The notes under the pieces are model-generated. The model was not told the origin of the DNA. It made no database searches and saw only the letters and a list, made by a program, of their open reading frames with translations. A program made the position numbers and the translations under genes. From NCBI GenBank assembly GCA_016647705.1, contig CM028328.1, positions 36,928,501-36,992,500 of the forward strand: DNA of 64,000 nucleotides. Reading direction: 5' to 3'. This document shows positions 11,001-22,501 of the stretch, piece after piece (position 1 is the first letter of the stretch; every line of letters starts with the position of its first letter). The DNA is from Eucommia ulmoides (Eukaryota; Streptophyta; Magnoliopsida; Garryales; Eucommiaceae).

Positions 11001-14000
11001 GCGTTTATTATCCATGCGGCCACTCTCATCTTTAATATGTAAACACCAAGGAAAGAAAAATAGAAACATAAAAAGAGTATTAATGCTAATAAATTATGAA
11101 GGAACAAACATCTATAATGTACAAATGAAAGTTTTCAATAAAGCATTACATCCTACAGTGCGAAATTTTGTACGTTCTACTTTTACCTAGAAACATTCAT
11201 CCTGGCCAAATTCCAAAGAAAAAAATTGCTCAGAGGAAAAAGAGAATGAAATCTTACTTACCAGAAAAGGTTGGTATATTGGTATTTGATTGACAAGATG
11301 GATCATAAAACGATCTGACTTTCATTTGTTGGAATGACAGCTGAAAAATTTGAAGCAAGAAGTAATTAGAAAATCAAAACTATATCAGATTGGAGACACT
11401 TAACATTGACCCTCAACCAGAAATCAAAAATAACAAGCAAAGAGTTTTAACAGAACTTGTTAGGCACTTGCCAACTGTAGAAGGTATTAAAACTACATGA
11501 TCACACCACAGCCACCACCGGCGTGGGACCTCACTGGTGGGATTCACTGGAGACTACGCCCTGAAGCGTTGCACGCTGGCGCAAATTGCAGGCGAACTTG
11601 CCAGTCTGCCCAGAAGAGCCACGGACTGGCACTAAGGCTGGCGTGCGTCGCCGGCAGTGGAAAGTCTGCTCAGATTAGCCGCACACCGGTGCTGAGGTCG
11701 GCACGCATTGCCGCAACCTTGCCAGCGCGGGCATCGGCGGCTGATGCCGACAAATCTGTCCATTGGTGCACATGATGGCGCACATCACCGGCAGCTTCGC
11801 TAGCGATCTTGCCGACTTCGGAGATTCTTTTTGCACCCGCCTCTACCGCTGCATCCACCCACTAGCTCCACCGGCGTCTTCACCAACACAAGTACCAAAA
11901 CACCCGCCAACACCATGCCACATTTTCCTCGTCAGAGTCGTTATCACCATGCCAATTTACTTTCACTAAGTTAAAGAGTCTTTAAGATTAATTAGCCCAT
12001 AAGCTGTATAAAGTCCAATCCATATGCAAGTCACTGACGGTCATCGTCGTCACACTACAAATTCAAGGAGCCATATGAGAGAAAATTACTACAACGTGCT
12101 TCCCTAAGTTATACGAAGTTCAATCTCTACGCAAGACACTACCACCAATGTGGCTCTCAGAGAGGGGGTCGCAGTAAAGACACCAAAATCGAGATTCTAG
12201 AGAGATTGTGGAATGGAAGATGGAACACGATGCCCACGGGGACATGTCGACCACACGCCTCTGCCTACTCGCACATAAGGGAGAGTTGCCAGTTTGATTG
12301 GATCTCGAACTAGGCTGAATTTGGAAATGTTCTTAATTACGTTATTAATGACAATTCATGGTGTATTTAGTTAGACATTACAAAAACACATTATATATAG
12401 GTGTTCGAAGGGTCATTTGGAGGACACAAGCCAAACAAGTAGAAAAAAGTGATAAGCAATATATATTTACAATAAACAAAAACCCTAGCCTAAATTAGTT
12501 TGGGGTAACATATTCAATCCAACGACTGCGTGACGTAACTCTCTCTCTCTCCCTTAGACGAGTTGACCATTGTTTCCTTTCCCTTCCTCAAACTCTCTCA
12601 GCCATTCTGTGTAACGCCCTCCAATTACTAAAATACCCCTAAGCTCAACTGATGGGGGGATGCGGAGCAATGGGTCGAATTACTATATAAATAAGAGTTG
12701 TAAACTATAGGATTTCTTGTTCGAGTAGGAAGATTTCGGTTTTTATCGTTCCTTCTATTCGATAAGAATGACCCTCAACATTTTGGAGACCACTGTGGGA
12801 GAGTATTCAAAGGAAAAAATAGCACCTAGTAAGCAGAAAGGAACAAATGTAGGCCAACTTGAAAGTCTAGGCGAGGAGAGTTCCGAAAATCAGAGCAACT
12901 CTATGCCACGTGAACAAGATCCTCCAAATCTCATTGGCAACGAACAAATGCCATTAGTACCCTTCGATTTTGTAGGAATTACTGACATCGCTACCTCTAT
13001 GTAGCAGGCCAGCATAGCTTTGATGCAAGCTTTATCGGCCATTCAAGCTAGCCACTCGTTCTAGAGACCAACCCCTATGGGAGTACCAGGGAACCCAAAC
13101 TCCAACACTCCAATCAACCATGTCACTGAGTCACCACCACAACAGAAAGTTTGTTGGCCTACTGGCGATTAACCACCATTACCTCAAGTACAACCATTGG
13201 TTGTGCATCCACCTGCTCTGGCAAGCACTAGATTCGCCATGCTAGAGGAAGTGAAAGCTCTTCTCCAGATGCCCTTGTTTTCAACAAGCAACTTTGATTT
13301 TCGATCAAAGTACTCAAAAGCTATCTATTGTGGGCCCTATCCAGCCAATTTCAAGCCCCGAAAATTCCACCTTTATGATGGAAAATCTGGAAATCTCAAG
13401 GAGCACATTAATCGCTTCGTTGCTGCATTGGGAATACATGGCAGTGTTCCTAACATCAGACTGAAGGAATTTCCAAAATCACTGATTGGTCGTGCTTACA
13501 GTTTGTATGGTAAATTGCTTGCTTTTACTCCAAGTTCTTCCAAGCCGAGCAAGAGCTTACATTGTTGACTCTCACCAAAGAAACCCAAAGACTAGAGAAG
13601 ATGTCTCGTACCTTTCCCGCTTCCGCAATCTGGCACTAGATTGTCACGAGTCCATCGACGAAAGCTCTGCGTGTGTGTGCATAGAAGACATGCTGAGAGA
13701 GTACAAGTGCATCTCATCAACGTCGAACTTTCGACTTTCAAAAGACTTGCTGATGCAGCTTGCAAACTAAATGAGACTGTTCATGTACCTCAACCCCCCC
13801 CCCCCCCCCCCCCCCATATATAATTCTTGAAGAAACCCCACTGGTCACAAGTCGGGCTGGGCTGGGCTGTCCAGTTGAAGCATCAGGCAGACCATCCCAC
13901 ACGTGGTAGAAACCAACGGCAGTAGGACAAACCACCTAAGTTCCGTTGCAGTGTGGCTGAAGTTGAGAAATTATTAGCTAACCAGATCAAGCACGAAGAA

Positions 14001-16128
14001 ATCACATTCCCACCATTAGAGAAAGTACCAATTCACGAGGAACAAGCTCAGGGAAAACACTGTTCTTACCATCGCAACATAACAAAAAACGCGAAGGATG
14101 GTGAGGCTCTCCAACAAATATTTAACAAGCGTCTCCAGGATGGAGACAACTAGTTGAAGGACAATGTGAATGAGCAACCATTCCCTCAACATGATTAACC
14201 TCCGACCATGCATATAGTGTCCTTCTATAACACAGAAACAAGGTAGAATAATAAATGTTAAATGGAAAAAGGCATATGTACTTCAAATTATCAGTTTGCA
14301 ATCAAATTCAATATTTTTCTCATTCATTATAAAAATACAACATTGTATTCAAAACGGTGGCGGATTTCCAAAAAAAAAAAAAATCACTCCACACCCGACG
14401 TCAAGTTGTCAACGCCATAGCACTACTCAAATTCAGTACTGGCGATGCTGCAATATCATCGTTGCTCAGCCTACTGGGGCCATATCAAAAGTCTTTAATG
14501 ATGCTCAACGCCCGAGACAAAGTTGGACTTCGCTGAGCAACTCCATTGATCTAGGACAGAAAGTCATGACGTGCAAGTCACACCCCACTATAGCGCCGTC
14601 TAGTTTTGTCCAAATCTGGTACTAGTTTGTCGGGGCTCTACGAGCCGAGGGCCAAAATAAGAAAAACTTTGGATTTGTATCCAACCTTAACGCTAACAAG
14701 TGTTTCCCATATCCGATACCAATACGCACGTTCATCGTCGCTCTGCATACCAGGGGCCAAACTAAAAAAGCTTTGAAGTTTCACCAAACATTAGCGTTGT
14801 CAGGCGATGCCCGAATCTAGTGTTGGCGCTGTTGCACGATCATTGTCACTCTGCCGACCAAGGGCCAAATCAAAAAGCTCTAAGTTTGCCCGCATTCGAG
14901 ACAGAGTCGGGTTTCGCCAAATCACTCTGTTGGTCCTTTACGAAAAAGAATCATGGCTACCTATTTAGCCAGATCCCCACCACGAAAGATGCGATTCCCA
15001 TCGAGAAAGATTATGACTATCTGATTGCTACCTCAAAAAATTCATGGATCCCTAGGACTATAAAGTACCAATGTAAGCTAGGACTCGTTGTAACTAGTTG
15101 CGCAATTTATCCACGGAGGGAGCTATAATTTCGAGTGCTCGTATATGAAATTCGAGATTGTTATACTTTCGGAGGCAAACGTCCATTCAACCATTAGCAC
15201 GAGTGTGGAAGCGTAATTCCATTTTAAGGACATAGAGTTCAACTCTAGTCTCGATCTACTTTAACATAGTTCTTTGATTTAGTAAAATGTAAGTTTGTAG
15301 TTAATGTTCACTAAATTTGCATATCCTAAATTTGCACAATTTATACTTAGTCAACATTCACTACAGTTTATACTTAGTCAACATTCACTGCAATTTATAC
15401 TTAGTTAACGTCACTAAAGCTGCATATCTTGAATCTGAATAATATATGCTTAGTAAATGTTCATTAAATTTTCATATCCTACATGTGTATAATATACGCT
15501 TCGTGAACATTCCCAGGGTTTCCTGAATCTGTATATACTGGCTCGCATGTCTAGTTAACATTAACTTAGAAATTGTTCCTCTCATAATATTTTAATTTTA
15601 TGATTAATTAAGTATTAAATTGATAATTCCAGTAATTCCCACCAACTGTTGTTTCTTTGGAGAATCATCACAGAAACGACTCTGATTATTTCTATTGAAG
15701 GCGTAGAAGCAAAATTGTGCTTTCTTTCTTTGTTCTTCTTCCTATTCTAACGAAAACCATTGCGCACAATTCATAAAATGAAATTAATTGTTACTAAAAA
15801 TGGCTTTCTTAGAAGCAAACTGGAACTGGAAAAAAGAGAGAAAGAAGTCAAAGAACTGCATCGAAAAATCAAAGCACTTCATATCAACTCCTGCATCACC
15901 GTACAATTCCACAGCAAAAAGAAAAGAGCATAACCAAATAAATACACAGGAGTAAAGCCAAATAATTAGCATTGTCACCGAATGAGATTCAAAACAAAAC
16001 TAACACGGGTTTAAGCCGACAATTTAGAAATGAATCAAGATAAGATAATATTTTACCTGATTATTATTCTCAATCATAATCTTTGACGAAGAACCCAAAC
16101 TAACAAAGGTCGTAAAGACAGTGGCCAT
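8094..16128 (-). CDS. FKBP19: FKBP19-like peptidyl-prolyl cis-trans isomerase, chloroplast lumen; eight exons, 3' end missing
   Basis: Minus-strand exons: 16057-16128 (start MATVFTTFVSLGSS), 11262-11340, 10898-11029, 9224-9309, 9085-9135, 8601-8681, 8480-8524, 8094-8149. All intron borders are GT/AG and phases agree, giving 602 coding nt with no stop. Exon 3 carries a lumen signal: a twin arginine (FDRRNVVMSS), a hydrophobic stretch, then a VDA cleavage-like site. Exons 4-8 read KMRYPDYTETKSGLQYK, DLRLGNGPTPKVGETVV, VDWDGYTIGYYGRIFEA, FYKFKIGYDE and IPAFEEAVLGMALGGIR, which is the FKBP fold including most of the ligand pocket. From memory this matches Arabidopsis FKBP19 (about 250 residues). 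The last ~55 residues, covering the loop and final strand, were not found. The exon 8 donor (GTGCTC) opens onto a tandem duplication and then the hAT-like gene, so the final exon lies beyond position 1 or is lost. This is the only plausible live host gene here. Confidence 0.88.
9470..10625 (+). pseudogene. LINE (non-LTR retrotransposon) 3' end in FKBP19 intron 3
   Basis: VGKGDIQFWWDPWLVHIP at about 9560-9620 matches the post-RT region of plant LINE ORF2. GRDEPEKLIWCAS at 9760-9800 matches the zinc-binding reverse-transcriptase region. MYREANTAADFLANWGC at about 10395-10450 is the end of the RNase H domain found in plant LINEs. Frames shift between these blocks, so the copy is dead. T-rich sequence follows to about 10625. 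It is antisense to the host gene and lies wholly inside the intron (9310-10897). The RT domain itself is absent, which fits 5' truncation. Confidence 0.75.
11490..11900. repeat. GC-rich degenerate tandem repeat in FKBP19 intron 1
   Basis: The segment is much more GC-rich than its surroundings. At least two diverged units of about 65 bp are seen, for example CTGCCCAGAAGAGCC versus CTGCTCAGATTAGCC with matching downstream text. Open frames on both strands look like by-products of base composition. The element family is not recognised. Confidence 0.5.
11940..12519. other. Unclassified intronic sequence
   Basis: No coding domain was recognised. A pair of related segments of about 35 bp occurs at about 12008-12040 and 12108-12140 (AGTCCAATCCATATGCAAG versus AGTTCAATCTCTACGCAAG). 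This suggests an old repeat inside FKBP19 intron 1. Confidence 0.3.
12520..12650. repeat. Third, diverged copy of the 7394-8096 repeat sequence
   Basis: This segment shares CAACGACTG(C/T)GTGAC, the CTCTCTCTCTCTCC run, AGTTGAC and the ACTAAAATACC block with both units at 7394-8096, in the same orientation. It sits just upstream of a TATA-like box of the gypsy remnant, so the shared text may be LTR-derived. Confidence 0.6.
12651..12799 (+). repeat. LTR 3' part and primer site of a gypsy element in FKBP19 intron 1
   Basis: ACTATATAAATAAGAG near 12681 looks like an LTR TATA box. The LTR appears to end at CTCAACA (12779). TTTTGGAGACCACTGTGGGA follows and resembles the Tat/Athila-type primer region. 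The LTR start is not resolved. Confidence 0.45.
12800..14153 (+). pseudogene. gag remnant of a Ty3/gypsy element, antisense in FKBP19 intron 1
   Basis: 13340-13560 reads the gag core (FKPRKFHLYDGKSGNLKEHI, then FPKSLIGRAYSLY). After a frameshift, 13590-13770 continues with SYLSRFRNLALDCHESID and a run ending RLSKDLLMQLAN. 13953-14153 gives the C-terminal region, including CSYHRNITKNAKDG, where a zinc-knuckle-like pattern has decayed. A run of 22 cytosines (13794-13815) interrupts it. No protease or RT follows, so this is either a non-autonomous or a truncated element. Confidence 0.7.
13794..13815 (+). repeat. Homopolymer run of 22 C
   Basis: An uninterrupted C tract sits inside the decayed gag. 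Runs of this kind are prone to sequencing error, so local frame calls around it are unsafe. Confidence 0.95.
14400..14960. repeat. Degenerate tandem repeats (3-4 units) downstream of the intronic gag
   Basis: The block ACTGGCGATGCTGCAATATC / TTGGCGCTGTTGCACGATCA recurs with GCTC(A/T)GCC and GGGCCAA...AAAAAGC(T)TT after it. Copies lie near 14432, 14640, 14725 and 14818. No coding content is seen. It is probably 3' non-coding or LTR sequence of the same element. Confidence 0.55.
15296..15560. repeat. Degenerate short tandem repeat (TATACTTAGTCAACATTCACT-like)
   Basis: Six or so imperfect copies of ATACTTAGTCAACATTCACT and AAATTTGCATATCCT alternate here. The segment is AT-rich and non-coding, in the 5' half of FKBP19 intron 1. 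Confidence 0.55.
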
Positions 16129-16492
16129 CGAGGCTAAAGCAGAGAATGAAGTGGTATAACAAATGGATATCTATGGCGGATAAAAGGACAGGAGTTACCC
16201 AATAATCCCGGATGGCCGGATAGGGTGCTTCTGTACCTTCCTTCCTTTTTGCAGTGGTCGCCTTACATAGGCCTTGGCAAGGGGCCGGGCCGGAAATCTT
16301 GAAGCCTGGCTCAGTCCCAGCTGGTTTTGACCAGTCAACAGACTGGGCGGGGCCCACTGTGGATTTTGAGTTCTCGGGCCCGGTTATTAGGCCTAGATGT
16401 CTTTGGATCTAGTTTAGGGCTCAGCCGGGACTTGAAGTCCAATTTTTATTTTTTTTAAATTCAAAATGTGATCTAACCATTAATTTAAAAAA
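16129..16492. other. Region upstream of the FKBP19-like start codon
   Basis: This stretch lies 5' of the ATG at 16128 (minus strand) and should contain the 5' UTR and promoter. I see no confident TATA box. It has a GC-rich patch at 16260-16380 and no coding domain. Confidence 0.35.
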
Positions 16493-16706
16493 GGGTTAAT
16501 TACATGGCCAATTTATATTTATCTCTCTATAGTTTGAAAATCGTCATTTTTCTCCTTGTGGTCAGATTTTCAAATCACTTACCCCTGATGTAGGTAGATA
16601 AATGCAATAAATATCTCATCACAGGGGGATAAGTGACTATTTTCAAACTATAGGAAAATAAGTGTAAATTGACCAAACCACAAGAGAATAAAGTGTAATT
16701 AATCCT
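16493..16706. mobile_element. MITE-like inverted-repeat element (about 214 bp)
   Basis: The left end GGGTTAATTACA and the reverse complement of the right end, AGGATTAATTACA, match. The arms continue for about 80 bp, sharing CTATAGTTTGAAAAT and a C-rich CTTGTG/CCTGTG end. Flanks are A-rich on both sides, so the target duplication cannot be read with certainty. There is no coding capacity. Confidence 0.6.
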
Positions 16707-17001
16707 AAAAAGAAAATCAAACAATCACCAATTTTTCAATATACCATCTTAAATATTTCCATTTAATAAAAGGTTTTATGTTAAACTTCGTATTTTAACT
16801 AATCAAATTTATAAAATGGGACTCGTTTTTGTTTTTTATTTTTTTTACTTTGTTAAAATGTTAATTTTTAAGGTATCAATTTGAAGTTGTAATTTAAAAT
16901 CTTTAAATATACATTCAATTCAAACTTTCAAACTTAATGAAAATTAATTCTAAATTTTGCGATTTAAAAAATAGTTTTAAAAAAACTATTGTTATTGATA
17001 T
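16707..17001. other. AT-rich intergenic sequence
   Basis: No gene, domain or clear repeat was seen. It consists of T/A-rich text between the MITE-like element and the next LTR. Confidence 0.5.
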
Positions 17002-17617
17002 TGATGAGGGATTTTCCAAACTAGCTCAAGGAGCTGCCACATGGAGAAACAATCCCCCGTGACCAGCAAGCAAGGCAAAACTACGTGTCAAACATGTGGC
17101 AAACTATCTAGTAATCAATGATACTGCCTGGTACAGAAGAGACCAACGAAGGCCTCATGGGTCAAATTCTACATATCCTGGGCAAACACCCTTGTTCAGT
17201 ATGCAAACAATCCCATCCCAAGAACGATCTAAGGTGCAACTGTTGAACTCATAAGTCACTATAGTTGTTCGCTACATATAAGAAAATAGCAGTTATATTT
17301 AGGGTAACGATCATTAACCCATGATCTCACAAAATACGGAGTATTAATGGAGATCAACCACGATTTATGGAAAGAGTTGTCTAACATGTCTTCCATCTCC
17401 AATAAATACTACAAGGGCGTTTAGCCAGGTATGCACAATTTTACTAGCCTATACTCTGCCAAATTTCTCTCAGAACCCCTTCCTGATTCTTATAACGAAG
17501 GTGTAACGCTGATAGGTCCACTTATGGGGCATTGTTTTGCAAGAACCCCAGCTTAGGGAGGATTATATTCCAAAAATCAAGAACCATATATGACGGTCCA
17601 AATTTTTAGCATCATCA
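17002..17617 (+). repeat. 5' LTR of a Tat/Athila-type gypsy element
   Basis: It begins TGATGAGG and ends CATCATCA. GATTGACATCGTCTGTGGGA follows (17618-17637), a decayed form of the primer region GGCGCCGTCTGTGGGAA typical of Tat-type elements. The gag frame starts about 85 bp further on. No partner LTR was found in the window, so ends are inferred from termini and primer site only. Confidence 0.55.
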
Positions 17618-17702
17618 GATTGACATCGTCTGTGGGAAACAACTAGTTCTCCTTCTCACACTTCTTGGAAAAATTGTTATGGTTACTCTAAGATCCGGAG
17701 TC

Positions 17703-18126
17703 ATGACTAACAAGAAAGAAAATGAAAGGCATCATTTTTGCATGGCGGACCCGGAGATTGACTCGTCGAGAGAATCACTATCACTACTAATCGACTTGAT
17801 AAGATAGGTCTACGACCCCACCCAGAACATACAAATGTTGGTTGGTCAAAACTAGCTACCGCAACCACTACCAATCTCAAAAGGATTTGTGCCTTATTAT
17901 AGTAAGGCACATGCCATTGCTAACGAGGGATGTCAAATCCTGTGGGAACGGTGTCGGAGAGAAGAACTGTAGAAAGAACGGTAAGAACTTCGGAGGGAGT
18001 TAGAGCGGTTGCGCAAAGAAAAAGATGAACTTTTAAGCACAAATAATGGCCCTCCAGCAGGAAATAACACTCGGTGCCTGAGTGAATCTCCAGTGTGCAT
18101 TCCAGGCTTTGACCTAAGGTGCAACC
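17703..18126 (+). pseudogene. gag of the Tat-type element, N-terminal part
   Basis: From the ATG at 17703 the frame reads a gag leader with an E/R/L-rich coiled-coil-like stretch (ELRRELERLRKEKDELL) interrupted by stops. A proline/asparagine-rich linker follows up to ...CIPGFDLRCN. It is cut by the solo LTR at 18127 and continues at 21290. The final five bases (CAACC) are the left target duplication. Confidence 0.6.
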
Positions 18127-21100
18127 TGTCACACCCCATCTCGGCACCTATCACCCAAGGCCGGGCGTGACGTTGACCTGGCGTCACCAAACCAATCCAC
18201 GAATATCCCAACATACAAATATACATATATACTCGCACTATTGTAAGGTTTTTCCTCAAAAATAAATATATACTTGTTCCCAAAATTTGGGAGCACACCT
18301 AACCCGAAAATCCACAACTAGAAATACCAAAATACCTTAACCTTCCATGGTTCACATCCGACCGACTCACCTCCAACACGACACAACCTCCGGACTTTCC
18401 CTAGTGCCAGTAGTGGACCAACTCCTAGCTGCGGTACCTGAAACCAAATTTTTTTATTGGTGTACTATCTTCATAATAAAAACGTTTTGTATGGATCAAG
18501 TATAAGAATTTAAATACCCCATTTCAAAATAATAAATAATAAACACCATGTCTCGAAATATAATATAATATAATCACGTACCCGGTTTCACTTCCACCAA
18601 TGAAATGAAATAATATAACAATAATACCGTATATCATAGTTGGAATCCATTTTCAACTGCCGCCACTATAAAGAAATACTGTACTTAAAATACCCATTAC
18701 AAATACAATATAATCACATATCACACGGAAACTCAACTTTCCTGTCACCACAGAAATAAACTCATATATGTATCATACCATGTCCAAGTGGCATAAATCA
18801 ACTAGTATATTATATCTATCTAAGTAGTGTAAATCAACCAGAATAATAGATATATTTATATGCCAACCATTTAAAAGTAATATATATATATATATATATA
18901 TCCAACCGAATCACTCCAAACCGTTCATCGTATACAACAAAACACCATACCACGCTCCGACTATCCATAGAATCGTTTTAACCTTACAATCGGGAGTTGC
19001 AATGGTACCATACCACCCGTAGGATTTGCCTTCCTAACGGGTCACAATAATGCTCTACCGGACTTTGCCGAGTAGATAATCAATAACGCTCTGCCGGACT
19101 TTGCCTAGTAGGTAAACAACGTTCTGCCGGACTTTGCCTAGCAGGTAATTAACACTTTGTTGGACTTTACCTAGCAGGTAAACAACGCTCTGTCGGACTT
19201 TGCCTAGCAGGTAATCAACGCTTTGTTGGACTTTGCCTAGCAGGTAAACAACGTTCTGCTGGACTTTTCCTAGCAGGTAAACAACGCTCTATCGGACTTT
19301 GCTTAGCAGATAATCAACGCTCTGCCGGACTTTGCCTAGCAGGTAATCCACATCTCTTTCGGGAAGAAATACTATGACATAATCTGATCAAACATCAATT
19401 TTCACCTAAAAAACAAACGACTCAGTCCACAATCATTTTTCACCCTTTAAGAAACCAACTAGATTCAACAAATCATTTTTTACCCTTTTAAAACAAACGT
19501 AATCCACAAAATATTTTTCCACAAACATCCAAAACCGCTTGATCCATATAAGTTGCAAATTCGTCCATTTTTAAATAAACACAATTTTCCATAATATATA
19601 CGAAAATACAATTTATAATTTACGTAGAAGACAGTACACTTACCTCTTTCTCTGTACAGCAAAAATGTCACTGTCCAAAACCTATTGGGATGTTGGCACC
19701 TGTGAACCTAACAACGATAGGCCTAAATTAATATTTTACTTTAAAATAATCTAATATGCAATGCAGGCCCTAAATTCCATATTCCCCATTCCCAAATTAA
19801 TTATGCAAAATTTATTATTTCTGCCCATTTCGTTACGTTAATATTCACTGTACGACATTATTAAACTTAGCGGTTATGAAATTATCGTGGCGATTACAAA
19901 ATTTAATGCTAATAATTTAATTTAATGTAAATAATAATTAACGATTAAAATATTAACCAATGGGATCGTTACCTGTTCCGGATCGCCTACCGGCCGCAAA
20001 ATGAATTTTTGGTTTTTATTTGGGTTGTTTGTGTAATTTTTTTTTTCTTTTATTTTTTTTTCTTCTTCCTCTTCCTTCTTTTTTTGTTTTCTTTTCTACT
20101 TCTGTTTCAGTTTGCTGTTTCCACCGACCTCTCTCTCTCTCCTCACCAACCTCCAGCGGCCTCACACCATTGACAACGACGCACAAGCCACCGGAACTCA
20201 CTTACTGACCAAACAACCTATACACCACCGGTAGCCCACAACTGATCACGCACACACAACCACTGTTGAACAGAACACACATACGCCGGTCGAACAACGG
20301 CGACAATCCCACACATACCCACACGACGAACTCGACGGCTCACACACATGCATCGAAACGCACACACATCAGCGTCCACACCCATGTACACACACCATCC
20401 AACCACACGACACACATATGCACACAATCGTCCGACGATCGATGCACGCAACCGACGATGACATACACACTTACATGCACCGACGATCAACAAAATGCAC
20501 TACCGACACACCAACCCGCGAACAGAGCACAGAACATGCACACACCCTACCGATCATCCACATACATACACAATTACCGACGACGGAAACGGAACAGAGA
20601 CGATCGCATGCTCACCCACACACAACGTTGACAGCCAGAAAATGCGCGCGCGCGCACACACACACACACACTGTCACAAACAGAATAGCCGAATGGCACA
20701 CCCACATACACCCATACAATCGTCGGATGAACACCCCCTCACCAACTGCACACCGTCGACCAAACACACCCACAACCGAAACCCAGTTTCTCTCTTTCTC
20801 TTCTCGATTTTTTTGATTTTCTCGATTCTCTTTTTTGAGATTTTCCTGATCACTACTTTGATGCATGCATTTATATGCATGAACTTGGTGGTTCATCTTG
20901 ATCCCACACCCTGCCACATCGTTGCTATCTCTTTCTCTGTTTTCGATTTTGGCTGATCATTCCCATGGCATATGCATGTGTGTGTATATATATATATATA
21001 TATAATCTTTATTTTAATTACTCTTTTCTCCTCCTAATTTCTTTAAATCTCATTTTCAGTTCAATTCAGCATTTATGAGTTTCTAAAATTATAATTTTAC

Positions 21101-21289
21101 CTTTAACATTTTCAATTTTAGATTTTAATTGACAATTTGCATCCCAATATTTGAATAAATGTTTCTAAATTTATAATTTGCCCAAAATTTTTAATTTGGA
21201 TATTGATTAATCCAATTCTACCCTGTAATTTTTTATAAATGCTCTAAAATACCACTAAAATGACATACGTTCTAAATTGGGGTCTTACA
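18127..21289 (-). mobile_element. Solo LTR, Tekay-type chromovirus family (3163 bp)
   Basis: Read on the minus strand it starts TGTAAGACCCC and ends GGGGTGTGACA. The 5-bp flanks are identical, CAACC at 18122-18126 and 21290-21294, which proves insertion. There is no internal domain or primer site, so it is a solo LTR left after LTR-LTR recombination. The 40414-42981 element is a diverged relative in the opposite orientation. Open frames at 20266-20956 are products of CA-rich microsatellite text and are not genes. Confidence 0.88.
19020..19355 (-). repeat. 33-bp minisatellite inside the solo LTR (about 9 units)
   Basis: Units of the type CGCTCTGCCGGACTTTGCCT followed by AGCAGGTAA repeat about nine times. 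Units tend to alternate in their last bases (AATC versus AAAC), which hints at a dimeric higher-order unit. Related but longer units occur at 26462-26650, 27150-27270 and 42027-42225 in the reverse sense. Confidence 0.85.
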
Positions 21290-22500
21290 CAACCCGTTTG
21301 ATCGACTGAGAGAAAGAACGAAGCACCAACCCTGAGGAATGACATGCCAAATGCCTGAGCCATCGAAAGAACGATAGAATTGTCTCCTTGAGACATTTCC
21401 TAATCGATGAAAACATCATCGGGAATGTGATCGAAGAGTTGTTATTCCAGTAGAGATTGCCAGTCCAACAATGATCTCTAGGATTAAGTAAATCCGTAAA
21501 TGCAATTAACAAAATGCTCGAGCAGATCAGGAAGCAGGAGCCCAATGTCCAAGAGAGTAAAAAGAAACACATCACCATTCATGACTCAAGTATTGTAGGA
21601 TAAGGTGCCGGTTAACTTCAAGCTATCGTCTCAGATCAGAATCTATCAAGGAAATACCGACCTTATCGAGCACCTAAACTCCTATCATGTTCGCATGGAC
21701 TTGCGAGGGTTTCCCAAGTAACTTTAGATAGAACGGACATAAAGTAGTACAAGGGCCGAAAGCATGATGTGTTGGATTCTTTTGAATCCCTAAGCATGAC
21801 ATTCGTCTATAGATTTATCAATAGTAAAAGATGAGTAAAAAAATTGTTTCTATCCGATAAATAAAGGACAAGAGAATCGAACCCTTATTGGAGAGATTCC
21901 AGTAGGAGTTTGACCAAGTTGAAGATTTGAACGATGGGAGATGTTTATCGAGCTAGAAATAAAGAAGAGGAAAGGACCAGAAGGGCAAGCCTGAGGAATT
22001 AGGCTACAAGAAGTTTGGTCGAGACGAGGCCAGATCAAAGAAAAAAAAAAGGACAAAAATCGGGGAAGATTTGATAAAACACCCGGGGGATCTCCTTTCC
22101 GTTGACCCCCCAAATGCTCTACTAGGCATAGTACTGATGCTGAGAAGGGACAAGAAGTTGATAAGGTGGCCTTAGCCCTTAAGGAATATGGGAAAGGCTG
22201 CAACTTCGATAAGTAGTGCAATTTCCATCGGGATCATGGATACACCACAAACATTTGTTAAGATCTCAAGAATGAGATCGATGAGCTTATTCGGAAGGGA
22301 TACCTAAAGAGGTTCACGACAAATAAAGAGCCACATGACTGAAGTTAAGACGAAACTTATGAGAGACCCAAGGTCTAAGGCAAAATACGAACCATCCATG
22401 GAGGGGTAATCTTTTGCGAAATTTCCAAGGCCTTACACAAGGCCCACAATAAAAAAGGTAAGAGACAAGCGGAAGACTACATCTTCCAAGTAACCAACTG
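21290..22500 (+). pseudogene. gag of the Tat-type element, C-terminal part
   Basis: The frame resumes after the solo LTR. Around 21600-21720 the gag core reads PVNFKLSSQIRIYQGNTDLI then HVRMDLRGFPK. At 22200-22320 the zinc-knuckle-like end reads CNFHRDHGYTTNIC then LKNEIDELIRKGYLKRF. RTIHGGVIF at about 22385 is a conserved block at the gag/protease junction of Athila/Tat elements. Many stops and frameshifts are present. It ends where another repeat begins at 22502. Confidence 0.7.
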
Positions 22501-22501
22501 A

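Noticed and set aside
11497..11969. Ala/Arg-rich open frames on both strands
   Set aside because: GC-rich degenerate repeat inside an FKBP19 intron, without domain or splice context.
20266..20956. Overlapping open frames of 120-150 codons rich in His/Thr
   Set aside because: They translate a CA-rich microsatellite in a solo LTR. All frames are open by composition and none has a domain.
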